From positions 60,511,307 through 60,575,306 of the forward strand of contig OX578276.1 in the NCBI GenBank assembly GCA_951217055.1: DNA of 64,000 nt, written 5' to 3'. Positions 25,301 through 40,098 of the stretch are shown here, piece by piece. The notes beneath the pieces were generated by a model. It was not told the DNA's origin. It worked only from the letters and a program-made list of their open reading frames with translations, and did not search any database. This stretch comes from Gerris lacustris (Eukaryota > Arthropoda > Insecta > Hemiptera > Gerridae). The first letter of the stretch is position 1; each line of letters starts with the position of its first letter. The position numbers and the translations under genes are program-made.

Positions 25301-28300
25301 ATCCCTTAGTTTTTGTTGAAGTAAATTTAAATTCTTCATTCAGAAAAACCTTCCTCTTTGATTATTGCCTTATGGAGAACAAATTTCATCATTATAAAGT
25401 AGGGAAATAAAGCTGAAATAATCAGACTGAACTCAAATAGTTTACAGTGAGTGCAATCCATATACTATAGCAAATAATAAAATGTCTTATCACGCAAAAA
25501 TATACTAACCAATATCAATTAATAAAAAAAAGGGGAGTTTAAATGACAGTATTTTTTAATCATAAATAGTAATTATATTGGCAAATATATTTCTAGAAAT
25601 CATACTCCACTCTCACAAGTGGTCTGGGTTCTTGTGTCTAAAATCAGATTTAGGTGTTCACCCAACATTGTCAGGTAAATTGCTAGTTACTTTATAGATG
25701 AGATGACCGTCTATTTCTAAACAATATAATAATAATGGCTAATGGGAGTCATCGAATGTACAAAAACTGCATATCAGTATAATTATTTATGCATACTTAT
25801 TTAAATAAGTAAGGACAAACTATTCATAAAAAAGGTGCTAATTTGTAAAGTGCTTACAGGTTTAATTGTGGCTAGCTGGGAGTCTGAGAGCTCCCCCTCC
25901 CATGACATTGGCCTTTCGATGATTTCATCATCGTTCTTCTTGTGCCGCAAATTAACTGGAAAATAACAATATTAGATTAAATTAAAAAATAATATTAACA
26001 ATTTTAGTTCATAAATTCTCTATATCTACTTAAGAAGTGGTGCTTTATTAGATTAGTTATCAACTTTAACTCTTTGATCCTTGCAGCAGAGAAAGACCAC
26101 ACCCCTGTTTGGAATACTTTGAGCAAAACTGCACACTCTAAACTCTATAATATTATGATCTAATCAGAAATGTTTGTTTTCCACAATTCCCTTAACATAT
26201 TATGGAAAGGGGCAAGAAGAGGGATTCCTTTGCAAGCCTATGTTTTATCATTATAGAAAATGTCACACTTTTAAAGGGCAATGAAGGTATGTGTAAGTAC
26301 TTTTTACTTTCCCATAAAAAGAGTAAGTATTGTGATGGCGAGAAAATTCGATTTTGATAGATTTACACATTTTGAGGTCCCCTGAGTCCAAAAAAGTGTT
26401 TTTTAAAAAATGTCCGTCTGTCGTCTGTCATCTGTGCAGACGCCTGGAGCCTAAACTACTTATGAAGAAATTTTGCATACATGTTCAGAAAAATCATACC
26501 CCAGGCCAAATCAAGAAATTAATTTTAGCTCCAAATTTGGGGGCGCTACCTCCCAAAAACTCAGAAAAAACGTGAAAAAAAAAATCGAAAACGGTTCCGA
26601 CGATTTTAATTAAAATTCTAGAATATAGTCCATTTAAATACGAATCTAACGATATAAACTGTTTTCCCAGGAAAAATCTAGTTCCTGAGAAAATAGCTCT
26701 AAAAGCGGACAGAGAGAGGTTTGATTACCCACCGAGGAGAAGTTATTTTTATGATTAATTTTGATGAAATATTCAATAATAATTAAATGTACCTATGAAA
26801 ACACAAAAACTTATTAATGGAGAACACTGGGCTAAGTAATTATGAACTCGCATATGAGAAAGTTTGTCTGAGTTGTCTCGGACCGATTTTTAATTTCAAT
26901 TTTTGTATCTAGGAGTCTATTGGTACCACCTTATTGACTTCCTTGGGTATTAAGGAGCCAATCCCAGTCAAGGAAAATGGGTTTTAAATTTCCTGGTATA
27001 TGTTGGTAACAAGATTATTTTGTTATACAAAATATTGTCAAGCTCCACAGCACTAGAATTCTTAAAGTTACTACTCCTGTAGTTCTGAGCCAGAATTTCT
27101 GCCAATTAAAGTTTCACCCACCTGAATCAATTATTTCAGGACTACCTCTTAACTTCTTATAAAAAGTATGAACATTTAGACATTTCTAATTATTGTCAAA
27201 AAATTGTTGCATTCTTGTATAAACTTTGACTATTGTGGACAGTAAGAGTTAAGAGAAAGTAGGGCTCCCAATGGTAGACCAATCTGTACTCATCAAATTA
27301 GGTGCCATGTGACAAAAAATGTATTTTGTTTACCACTCATTAGGAATTTCTTTGTCTGAATAACTATTAAGACAAAGGGATGTTCAGTCCAAAGTATATT
27401 ATGACAAAGCAACATCACACTTCTGTATGCAAATGTGATAACACTTAGTCTAATTAACTAATAGATAAGAATATTTACACATTGAAGTAATTTGGGGAGA
27501 GTAACCAAGTAAATAAGTGCCGAAGATACAATGATGAAGTCGTAGTAGTGCCAATTGCAAAGGCTTTCATAACGGAATAAATGTGTAATTACTTCAACAC
27601 TGATGAAATAGAGGCTACAAATATTAAAAACATTTAATAAAAAAAGGAAAATAAATTGAAACATGGTCAGGAGTAGAAGTTAAGCAATTTTAATTAACCT
27701 TAGGGAACAGACAATATAATAAATAGCCTTGAGGTGATTGCAACCTTGGTGGTATCATATCAGCCTAATTTTACAATTACAGTAAGATTACATTCAGTTT
27801 AAACTTTGAATTTAAATCATTTCTGTATTATGGCAGAATCTTAAGTTGAATATTTATCCTCCTTTCCCATAATTATTATTATTTTATTTTTTAACCTAAT
27901 TGGGGTTGAATCCAATTGAGGATGAAGGCTCAGGTTCTAAACCTGAAGGCATATACTATATACTAGGAAGGTGCGGGTTCATTGAGAAAACCCTGCACAC
28001 AATATCCTATCTATTGATTAAATCACAAATCCAATTGATTTAATATGACCATCAGTGAAAACCCACTCTCCTTAACCCCCCCCCAAAAAAATCCCCAAAA
28101 ATTATTCTTATTTTTATTTATTTAATTATTATTTTTTTTTTTTTACAATTTTCTGCTTGAATCATTTTTTGAGCTGAACTTGAATGGTACAAATAGATAA
28201 TGCTACTTCAATACCTGCATCATTGGTGAAATTTGTAACTTCTGCATCAGCAGCCGATGAGTCCTCATCAACGATTGATTTCTCGCCGACAACTACAGAG

Positions 28301-29003
28301 CAGCCTCCTCCTCCAACTGGAACAAAACATAATATACGTGAACTACTAAAATAATAAGAAGCGTAAAAATTAGTTAATTATGGTATGTTTTTTATGTATT
28401 AGAGTGCCTCACTTGTGGCTTCAGCAGTTTGAGGACTCTTAAAATATGTTTAATAAATAAATAAATAAATAATAATAAACGTAAATTACTAAAAAAAAAA
28501 AAACTTTTGAATGAATTCCTATTAAAAGATTTTGAAAATAATAAAACAAAATACTTCCGTACCAAAAGAAGAAGAAAAAAGTCTACCCATTTATTTTCTT
28601 GATGCAATTTTAAGATGATAGGCCTTTTATTAAAAAAACAACCAAAGTCAGTAAGCCCCCTCCCCCGCAGTGTCCCTTGAATTGAGTTAAATTCGTATTT
28701 CATAATGAATAGGCATTTAGAATAGGCATTTTCTTTGCTTCCTTAATGGGTATAATAACAAGCGTAATTTTATCGGTGTACCAATCATATTGCACTGAAC
28801 ACATTTTTTAGAGATACATAATTACATGCTTAGATTACATACTCCCTCCCTCTAGTCTAGGGGCTAAGTAGTAGGTATGGAAATCGTGTAAATTTAATAA
28901 GGATAGAATTATAATAAAATAACTATATAGGGCGACAGGTAAACCTAATACACACTAGGCAGGCAATGTCGAGGATTCTTACTACCATATTATAATACAT
29001 TAT

Positions 29004-29079
<76 letters not shown>

Positions 29080-32000
29080 TATATATATATAAATTCTTTT
29101 TCCCCAAATTTTAAATAGCCATACTTCTAGTGTCAAGTTCATCTCTCGGGCATTTAAGAATGATTTAAACAAACATGTCATTTGTCAGTAATAGATATTA
29201 TTATATCATAATAAATATAAATAATTATTTGTAACACGAGTAATGGATTTTCAGAAAGGTATATATTAAAAAATATTAATTTATCATTCCCATTATGCAT
29301 GCTTAAGTTGTAGGTCCGTCTCGACGATTAATCTTTATTACTTGAGGCAATGAAATGTGAATAAGATGACGTCATTCCACACAGACTGCTTGTCCACCTT
29401 CCTAAATGATTCATTCTTTTGTATTTTTTGTTTGTACAGTTTTTTTCCACCCTGGAGAAGTAAGAAGCCTGATGAAACTTAATAACGGAGGGAGGGTGCT
29501 CTGGTTCACCTTGGACTAAGCCACCGGGGCAGACCTGTCTATTGCTTTTGGGCTAGGCAAAACCACACATCAGTTAACTTCAGACAAATTAATACCTCTC
29601 AGACTTTAAAGGAATACTCAATATTAATATTAAAAAAATAAAATGAAAAAAATAATGCTATCAATTATAGTTTGTCATTAACGAATGCAGTGGGGTAGGA
29701 TAATACTTCTCCTTCACATTTAAACATTGCTTCAAACAAATTACGAAAAAAGGATACTATTAACTCGTTAACTTGTTTGATATTATAATTTAGAGTTTAG
29801 TTCAGATAAATAAGTGACAGAGAAAAATTAGACATGCAAGTTTAACGATGAGCTAATTTAAAATAAACATGCCCGAGTTGTTACCCTTCCCACCTTAAAC
29901 TATTAAATTGGACGTATTGAGACAGCATTCAATTATCCACCCGGATAAAAGCTGCAAGGAAGAAAAGCAACATTCTCCTTAATAATTACGATGCATGAAA
30001 AAAATAAATAAATAAAATAATGAAAAATCATCAGAACTTGACAATAGAGCAGAGTCAATTGAAAAAAAAATTGATAAATCCTATAGATAAAATCCTTTAA
30101 TAAACGAGGTAATTTATTATTTAATAATAAGAGAGATTAAATAGTAGATATCTTTGAATTTGATTATTCAGCTATCCCTCATTTAGCCAGAGCAGAGACA
30201 GGCAAAAATTGAATCACTTTGAACATTGAATACTTAAAAAAAGCGACAGAAAAAAACTCGGAACAAAAAAGGTTTTTTAAGTCACTTTTTACAAAGTAAC
30301 AATTCGGAAACCTTCAACTTTTCCCAGCCACGTCAACTTTTCCCCGTTCGAAAAACGTAACCATTGTATACCAAGCTTAACATGTTATCAGTAAAAGTGG
30401 CACATGAGAAGTCGTTTCTCCTAGTTTTTCCACCGCCTGCCGGCTGCCGCTCCAAGCAACAAAAACCACAAACGAACCAGCATTTGTCTGCATACATATT
30501 TTTCCTTGAGCTTCTACACGCAATAAGTAATATTCATCTCACATGTAGTTGCAAAATGATGTCTCTTTGGTACTTTTGTATAACAGTAGACCTATAAACG
30601 AGAAATTCGGGGAAATAATTATGGCATTCCTTCAATCACCTACGCCTCAATAACAAAGGAACACATACCATTTCAAGCGCAGAGAAATAACCCATCTATT
30701 CCATTTAATTATAATATATTTATACATAATCAAAATTACATTTACATTATTCAAGCCAATAAGTATTTTTAATTCAAAATATTGTTTAAAATATAATTTT
30801 TCTTTTCTTGAATAAAAAAAAAAAAATAATAATAATAAGCTTAGTTCTTATCATATAAGGAGAAGGAAAAAATAAGCGTAATACAACAACAACATTTTTA
30901 ATTAAGACTAATATTTATTTGTGATGGGCAAATTTGAATACATGCAGAGTAATATTTAATTCAATTTCTAGCTTTCTTATAATTGTAGTAAAATTCGATA
31001 AGGATTTAGATGTACGCACACATTTTAAAGTCCGTTGAGTCACAAAAAGTAATATCATAAATCATAATTATTTTACTGATTTTTTAAAATTTGTATCACC
31101 ATAACATGAAGCAGAATGTAAGGAAAGGAAAATCTCTATCAAGCAAAATGGTTATGCTTTTTGACAAAAATGGCGACGTAAAATTAAACTAGTTACACAA
31201 GTATATATTATGTATTTTGTAATCTACTCATTAGTACCCCACTAAAAATTTCAAAAAAAAAATATTTTTTCGCGTGACATGGATTATCCGCCAGTTAATC
31301 AGATCAATTCCTATTCTTATATTTTCTATGGCCCAGCAGACCGCAAATTTCTAGTAACATTAGAAAATTAAACAATTTCCACGCATTAGCATGACATGAA
31401 TTATCCGCCATTTTGGATTTGAACAGCTGATAATTTTGAGTTCGCTATATTTTTCCTGTGAGCGCGTCAGAACGATCTTTAAAACCAAATTATTAAAGTT
31501 ATTGGAACCGTAAAGAGTGACAGACATACACGCAGGAACGAAACTATAAGGGTTTCTTTTTTAGTTTTACATACCAACGAAAACTTAAAAAGAAGTATCG
31601 ATAGAAACAGTTAAACATAAAGAACAAAATGCAACAAGTCAGATCAAAATAAATTCAAATGAATGTAGGACAATGTATGTTCACATTTTGAATATTTCAT
31701 ATTATTTATTTTATCAGCTGTCTAATTGGTTGTCATTTATTTCTTTATGTTGGCAAGGAAAAGTTCTGAGACGCCCCGCGCCCGATTTTTTACTTTAATT
31801 TTTGACTATGACTAGACAGGTTAATAAAAAGTAACATAACAATAGTGTTACCACAGTCAAAACAACCCGCATAATTTATTTTTAACGATTTATGTTCACA
31901 AAGAGATTTTGTCAGGCGCAGGCGTACCATTTCCTTTTTAATTATATTTTTATCTACTCACGGCAGCGAACTTAAACTGTACTTAACTGTTTCTAAGCTG

Positions 32001-33565
32001 GATATACTATTTCGCTGATTTGTCATTAAAATATTTAAAACAGGCAGGAAAGTAAGCGAAACAGTCAGGGAAAATTTCCCTGTCTAAGAAAGTACAGCGT
32101 TTACCAATGCGTCATAACATCTGTTTTTGTTTGTGCTTAGTTTTATTTTAATTTATCTACTTAAGGCAGCAAAATTAAGCATTGTTGTACTGCTTTCAAT
32201 CTGCAAAATGTCAATTTTATTGATTCTTTCGTAACATGTCAAAAAAACACGCAGCAAAATAATAAAGTGTCAGCAACATATCAAAGTGTCAGCAAAAGTT
32301 CAAAGTCTCAGCAAAATCACAAGCAGGCTGGCAAATTTTAAGAAAAGGTTACTTAATCGCAGGTTATGAACACTCCCACATTGTTCATTTTTATATATTT
32401 AAGCGTAATATTTTGCTAAATTTGTATATCATTTTTAAAAGTACCTTTAACAATTTTAATAATATGTAACAAATTTTATTATTTTACAGTGATTATTAAA
32501 AAAAATGAGATAAAAAACAACTGTTAATAAAAAAAAAAAGAAGCAACACTGAATTCGTTTTTCCTTTGTTTTGTTCTGAATTCGTTTTTCCTTTGCCTCG
32601 GCTTCGCCTCTGCAGAAAATTTGTTCAAAATTCCATTTTTCTGCCTAGTGCCATATAATTATTGTGATATTTTAATTTAGTTTTATACTTGTTTTATTAC
32701 AAAGAAATGCTATATTAATAATATATGTTTACCTAAGCTTCCATTTTTTATCTACGTAGCGTGAGTAGAAAAAATATTGTAAGAAATAAGGCAGCAAAGA
32801 AAACATTTCTGCCAAGGCGAAGCCGAGGCAGAAAAATCACTCGTCAGTAAAATTTCATTTTGCTGTCTAGTTATACATAAATAACTATTCTACAATTCTA
32901 TTGAAACACTTAAATCTTTTGCGTGAATTATTTTGGGAAGATTATATAGAGAGTAGGAAATGGATCAATTATACCTTTTTTATAAGATTAATTCCTCCAT
33001 ATTTCAACTTAATATCTGCCGCCATTCTGGAATTATTTGGTGAGGAAGTGAGGAAAAGTTCCGAGACACCCCGTATCCAATTTTTAATTTTCATTACCTA
33101 AAGGAAAGGTATTGCTTTATTTATTTCTATTTCAATATATAAATATTTTGCTTCCGAGCTTACCGAAAGCACTGTTATCGTTCTAAAGATTTTTTTTTTT
33201 TATGTGTCCGATATCAAAATCTCCTTAACAGAAATCCCTTCCAGACATCAGGGACCATTTTTTATTTTGCGAACAGTCGTATCTTAAACACTACTCATCC
33301 GATTTAATGAAATTTGGATGGTAAGATCATAATTAGCGCATTGTTGGTCCCATAATATTATTTACAACCCTCTGCCCTTTTAAAATTACTTCCTTATTTA
33401 CACCATTACTTCCTTGCACGTGTACACAAACTTACTTTTAACTAGTATACCACGCTTAAAAAAAAAAAAATCATACTCGTTTACATCGATTTAATGACGA
33501 AGAAGCATCCATCCTAAACTCAAAGAAAAAAATCTATATATAATAAATATATGCACACACACACA

Positions 33566-33600
<35 letters not shown>

Positions 33601-36600
33601 CCACAAATTTGGGGCGGTACCCCCCAAAAGCTCTTAAAAACATGAAAAAAAAATTATTCATCAAAAATGGTTCCGCTGGTTTTGATTCTATAATATACCA
33701 TATTTATACGACTATAATCAGTCGTTTTCCCAAGAAAAGTGAAGTTTCTGAGGAAATAGCTTTAAACCCGGACGGCGAGAAGCCGGATCGATTCCATGCT
33801 GGGGAGAAGTAATTTTTAAAATAACTAAATTTTGATCAAATATTTAAATTATTATTAAATTTAATTACGAAAACTCGAAACAACTAATAAATGGGAAAAC
33901 ATCGAAAAAATACATAATTATTGTTAAATATTTATGTACTCGTAAATGAGAATTTAATAGAAAATAAATATATTCATTTTTTATAATACATATACATTTT
34001 AATATATATATTTATTAAAATTAAAAAATAATCCATATGTACGTCAATTTTTATGACTTCAAGGAATGATGCCAAATTTGGAGAAAATCAAACAACGTGT
34101 TTGGTCGTAATAGCGTAACAAACATGCGCACAATGTCAAACGGTCTAATGTCGAGAGCTAAAACATTGAAAAATAGACTTCGCTCCGGTCCGTCAATTAA
34201 CAACAACTATATATCTTTAAAAGAACCCATGCGATTTCACGAAAATTGTTTGGGTTGTTTAAACTAGAAGACATGAAAACCACCATTAAGACCTCAAATG
34301 GTCCCATAATAATTGCTGTCGGTGCACATTAAAAATTACTTCAAAATAAGAATGAACCCATTGGGAATCAAAACAGATTTAAATCTCATATGACTCTTAT
34401 TCGTACAATAATAGAGTGAGAGAAAGCTATGTGCCACACAAATTGGCAGACTATTTTATTACCTAACGCTCATCAGTAAATGTCAACATGGCATTTCCTT
34501 TCTTTGATGATGTGCAATTTCAAATATTCTCTTAGTATGTTATGTCATTATTAACCCTCCATCCCTCCAAGTTCTAATAAATAAAAGTCATAGAGTTAAT
34601 ATCAGTGAAAAAGTATTAACATATAAAAAAACTGTATAGCCTTAGCCTGTATAAATCAATGGGTAAAATTATTCACATTTTACATAGTATAACAGATTTA
34701 GTAAGAAACCCTTTAGAACCCCATTAAGTTATGAGTCATACTTGAAATAATCAGAAAGGAATGTAGCAAATCCACAAAAAGGGATAACAAGGAAGAAACT
34801 ATTAGTCAAAAGTTCAACTTAAAGGACGTGGCATGAAACTTACTAAAAACTAATGGTGGGGGTGGGTATTTGAATGCCAACACGAACGTGTCTAAAAACC
34901 CCTTAAAAAACAAGGTGAAGAATTATAGTCCATATTTTTAGAATATAAACGCTTGCTAAAAGAATAAATACACAAAAATGATAAGCTCTGCTTTTAATAA
35001 GGTTAAAAAATAAAATAAAACTTAATTTAAAATAATCCCCAGAAAATATTTCTTGCAGACCGATTATATCAATAATTTTTATTGGTCATCGATACTGAAT
35101 TTAATTTGAGTAATAATGAGTAAAATATGGTAATTATTATAGAATGATTTAGGAGTTTTATATTAATACGAAAAACTTGATTTCTTTATTTCTTGTATAA
35201 GTGAAATGTTTTGCGAAGAAGAAAAAATTCGATCGAAATTCAGAAATGAATTTTACCCATAAATTTAGGGGCACTACGCCCCAAAGTTTGAAATTGAATT
35301 CCAAATTATTTCTTAAAGAAGGTTTTAAAGTATAGTTTTAAAATTAAAATTGTAATCCGTATGAATATCAATTTAACTATATTCTGAGAAAATCTAGTTT
35401 TCGTAAAATATTGAATTAATATAAATGTAACCCGCTAGAACTCGAAAATGGTTCATATCAACAACGACCTTTTAATTTTAAACTTGTATGATATGTTTAG
35501 TAAAATAAATTAATTAAAAATTTTGGAATTTTATATGGAAATTCATTATTACTATGTAACTAGGAGAGTGTTGACCGAGATTGTTGGACCGATATTTTAA
35601 CATTTTTTCCTAATAAACTACCTTGTCAAACTGTCATGACGTTGAAAAGAAAACAACTGTTATAACGAAAATGTCCTCTCTCTTAAACTCTTCTTCTAAA
35701 CTATTTCCTCTGCCAAAAATCTCCTAATAAAAGCTGTCTTTCACTTACATCACTTTAATGGGTTTTAAAGATATAAAAATATTAATGGAATATTTTAATA
35801 TTTATTGTATATATTAAATATTGTATAATATTGTAAAGCGTATTAAGGTTCTTCTTAATTAAACGTGTACAAACTTTTGATTTGAATATAACGAAAAAAT
35901 AGTCAGTTAATTAATGTGGCACATAGCTTCCTCGCGTACTTTAATGTGTACTTTGCTTTTACTACCTATTCTTCTATAATTTATTTTATTTTTCTCCCTC
36001 TTTTTGATAAATCTGCCACCATTTCTTTTTTACATAAATCAAAAAATCATCCTCATTTCTTCAAAATAGAATGACTACTTTTAAAGATAAAGGTGTTGTT
36101 AGTAGACGCATGCGGAAAAGAAAGGGTGCCAAGATTAATTTAATATGGGATCAAAAATAAGCTCTATACTTCATTAAAATCATACATGATGTTTTTAAGA
36201 TTTGTTTAAGGTGTTCGCAAAAACTAGACCATCAGACACGAGACCAAAAATATTCTCTGATGGCTAAAACGGATTTCTGTCCGAATTTTTCAATTCGGAG
36301 AAAAAAACGTTTATTAGTATGATCAAAGTACCTTCGGTAAGCTCGGAAGCAAAATATTATGAGCAGAACAAATTAAAAGTAAATATTGGTATTAACATCT
36401 GTAATTTATTATCGGTATACATTTTTTTGGGATGAATAATTCATTTTAGCAAAAGTGCATTTGTTGCATTATATTACTGCTCAAATCTATTCTTATTCGT
36501 CTAGGTCCTAGGTATATAAATGCAGAGATGAAGACTATCCTAGAGTAAGTTTCATTCTGGTTTTATGTCTTTTAATTAATCCTGGGAGGTATTGTAGCAA

Positions 36601-39600
36601 ATGAGGGGTCTTAGAGGCAATGGCAAGTAGGTCAGACGGAGCCTTCATGTGTAGTACGTGTACGTGTATGTTATGCAACTCTTCTAATCCTTTCACTCAG
36701 CCTTCAGTCACCATCCAGATCTGGAGACTAGATCACACTTAACATGTACCTATGTAGTCGAATTCGGCTCCTTCAGCTTCTTTCAGCTAAGGTTAATCAT
36801 ATAGAGTACTCGAGAATAAAACACACAGAGAAAGCTTTATCAGGCAATTTTATCACTGTAGCTTATGTTTGATATAGACAAGGTTCGACCCCTATAGCTG
36901 GTCATCAACCACTTCACTGATCATGAATATTCGCATAAGAGCATTAACAATAAACGTAAGCTGCGGGCGGGCCCTCAAAACCCAAATAGGCGCTGCATTT
37001 TTTTACTGAATCCTATTTACTAATACCCTAACCCTCTAAATAGGAAGTGAAAGAAGAGGAGCGTTTCTTTTGTTCCAGATTAAAAATACATAATAAAAGC
37101 ATACTGCCATATCAACTCCTCCTGAGCCTCGGACTTTAATTGATGAAGTTATCTATTTCTCCCCGCAACAATCAACAAAATTCAAAAAGAATGAAATATG
37201 TAAAACAAAAATCGAATGATAATATTATAATAAATTATACTTTTATTGTTATTTAAGCCACGTCCACACTATGCCGATCGACAATGTCGAACAAGTGTGT
37301 ACGTGTCGCTCGGCTTTGTTGACAACAGTAGTGTGGACGTGTCGAAACATGTTGTTCAACTTTTCAGTAGGTACAAAATATTCATTCTACTCAGTTTTGT
37401 TTTGCTGAGTGCATTTATTGATTTTTAGTTTGATTAATTTTATCATGATGAATTGGAGTGACGGACAAACAATTTCGTTTATTGAAATGTATCGTGATCG
37501 GAGTTTATTGTGAGAAATCCTTCATAAATTCCTGCGTATACAATACTTTTTTCCTACCTCGGACCTGAAGACTGAACCTTACCCAAAACCTTCTTGGGCG
37601 GCGACGACGATCATTCTGGCTTCCAACAACTGCAATGATAATAGTAGCAGCCACCACTGCCGAATCTTCTAAACACTGTCACTGCAGTATCTTCGACCGT
37701 CTCGATCGACAGGGTGGATCGGTGTTGTCGATCAGCACGGCTTTCAATCCAAACGTATTCGTATTGCATTTCCCAGGATTTATTTACTCATACTTTTCAC
37801 TTAACAAGTATACTTCTGTTTTTTTCAAACATATGTTTATATAAAGACGCAATTTTTGAGGGCTAACTTAAAAATAAGCTATATTTTTACGTGAACGCAC
37901 TACAGCAGCTTCATTTAGCATTCATACTTAAAATAACATTTTAAAGAGCCAGGCGTATATAAAACTTAACAGATAAAAAAAATATAAGAAAATAATTTCT
38001 TTTAAATTCACAGTTATGCAATTTCATTTGATGGGAATCAAGAAGGAGGATTACTTGGAAGGCAATCGAAAGAGTGATTGATATGTTGGCAGAGCATTTG
38101 GCTGGGGTTGGCTGGGAATATATAGGATAGGGGATTAGTAGGCGGGTGGTGTACGTGCTGGCTTCACAGTAATGCCAGATAATTGCACTTTAAGGAATCG
38201 ATAAAACTCTCCCAGACTCCCAACACAACGGCACCCCAAGGAAGGTCAACTCGAATTAACCACCATGTAAATATATCTCGTAAATCTACATCGGGAAATC
38301 TACTCGGCTACGGGTTTCACGGACACTTCCAACAATCTGTTTTGGAAAACAGTTGTAGGCTATCAAATTACGTTAAGAACAATAATTCAAAAATTTTGAC
38401 ATTCGGTTTGAGAGCGGTTCGTGAATGACTCCATAACTGAAATGGGCCTTTACAAGTGAGAAAATTTGACGTTCTGATCTAAGTTGTAATTATTGTTATT
38501 TATTGCATGTTTTTATAGCAGATAATGAAGCCGACTCGTTTTATGTAGTATAATGGATCATATAATAAATAATTTTATAACAGTTACATTTATGAACTTA
38601 TTGCTTACTCCTGACAAGTTATAATTATTATCAATACTGTAAGCCTGTTACATACCAAATTTAATCCTTACAACATCAAAGCATTCACGACACACGGAAT
38701 CATGACTTCGTACTGATATGAGTAAAAAATAAATCAATTTAAACTTGAATAAATTAAAGAATAAAGAAAGTGTGGAAATAATATCGAACATACTTTTATA
38801 ATAGAATCAGATTAAATTATATAATTTTAATTTATGTGGTTAATTTATCTTTCTCACACATACAACGGAAAAATATGGAGGCTTAAAAACTTTATTCGAG
38901 TATATAATTCTTATCTAGAAATAAATATAGATAATTTAAATTCAAGAAACATAATTTCTAACTTAGATGAGGGATTTTAAAAAGTCTATACTTTGTTGAC
39001 CGTCCTCACTTAACTATCTAGCTGCCTATAGTGCCTACTCATACACTATTATTTGACAATTAACAATTATTATTTGAGACGCCATTAACGCAATATTAGG
39101 GATTTACTTTTAAACATTACAAATTTATGTAAATGCCAAGAAATTGAATTACCATCACCATCGGTAGCAAGTATTGGGAAATACGAAACTAGAAGAAATA
39201 CTCTCAACCAAAATAATGTATAAAAAAAAAAAAATACAATAAACCTTTCCAGTTCCCAGGCGCTCTGCGTTCCAACTACTTTATACAATTTGCTTTCCTC
39301 AGTGAAATATATCATTTTAGCACCAGTTAGTCCCCCCCCCCCCCGTTTGATGAAACAAACGACTAGTCCTACTTCGACTGGCAATCAGGAATTTTTGCAT
39401 TTTGTTATTCTTCATACCCAGGGCACGCTAAACTACCAGCCGTTTCTGTAAATGATTACTACCTATTTTCAGTTCAAGCCAAATAGACTAACTTTTATTA
39501 AGTTATTGTCTTACATTTGTCGTTTGTGCATTACAGATTAGTAGAAATAGGGCTTCGTTTTTCAATATAGGAATCGCTAATTAACAACTTCGAGGGATCA

Positions 39601-39740
39601 TTTTACGATGTGTCATTCATCATCTCTGTGCTCTCTACTTATTATTTTCATTTTCATTTATTTATTAATAATATATAGAACAATAGTTAAATTCTGGAAA
39701 AACTCTATGCTTCCCAAGTTCCAAAGTTAAATTAATTACA

Positions 39741-39831
<91 letters not shown>

Positions 39832-40007
39832 CATACAACATCTAAACAACAACTCGGGTCGTTGTTTAGATGTTTTACGGCCCCTGAAGAAGGTTTTAAG
39901 TAAAAACCGAAACGTCGGGATTGTAACATAGTGACAATTTTTTGACCGAACCCTGAGTTTTGTTTGTTTCTGTTTATATTTACGGTCGAGTATTTATTTA
40001 TTTTTTC

Positions 40008-40098
<91 letters not shown>

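Larger units (their letters stand above)
33142..36358. mobile_element. Long inverted-repeat element of unknown class, about 3.2 kb
   Basis: The 26-bp perfect termini start AATATTTTGCTTCCGAGCTT at 33142 and are inverted at 36333-36358. Beyond this the subterminal parts (about 33210-33400 and 36070-36330) remain similar in reverse: GACATCAG, TTTTTGCGAAC, ATCTTAAA, and GTTGGTCCCATA against GATCCCATAT. A related segment lies at 48470-48800. The interior carries R1 copies and no recognisable transposase. The ends could also be two independent solo copies in opposite orientation. Confidence 0.5.

Noticed and set aside
36500..36800. Possible solo LTR with TATATAAATGCAGAG
   Set aside because: No TG...CA ends, no second copy in the window and no target duplication found.
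38183..38428. 81-codon ORF
   Set aside because: No family resemblance and no neighbouring exon signals.
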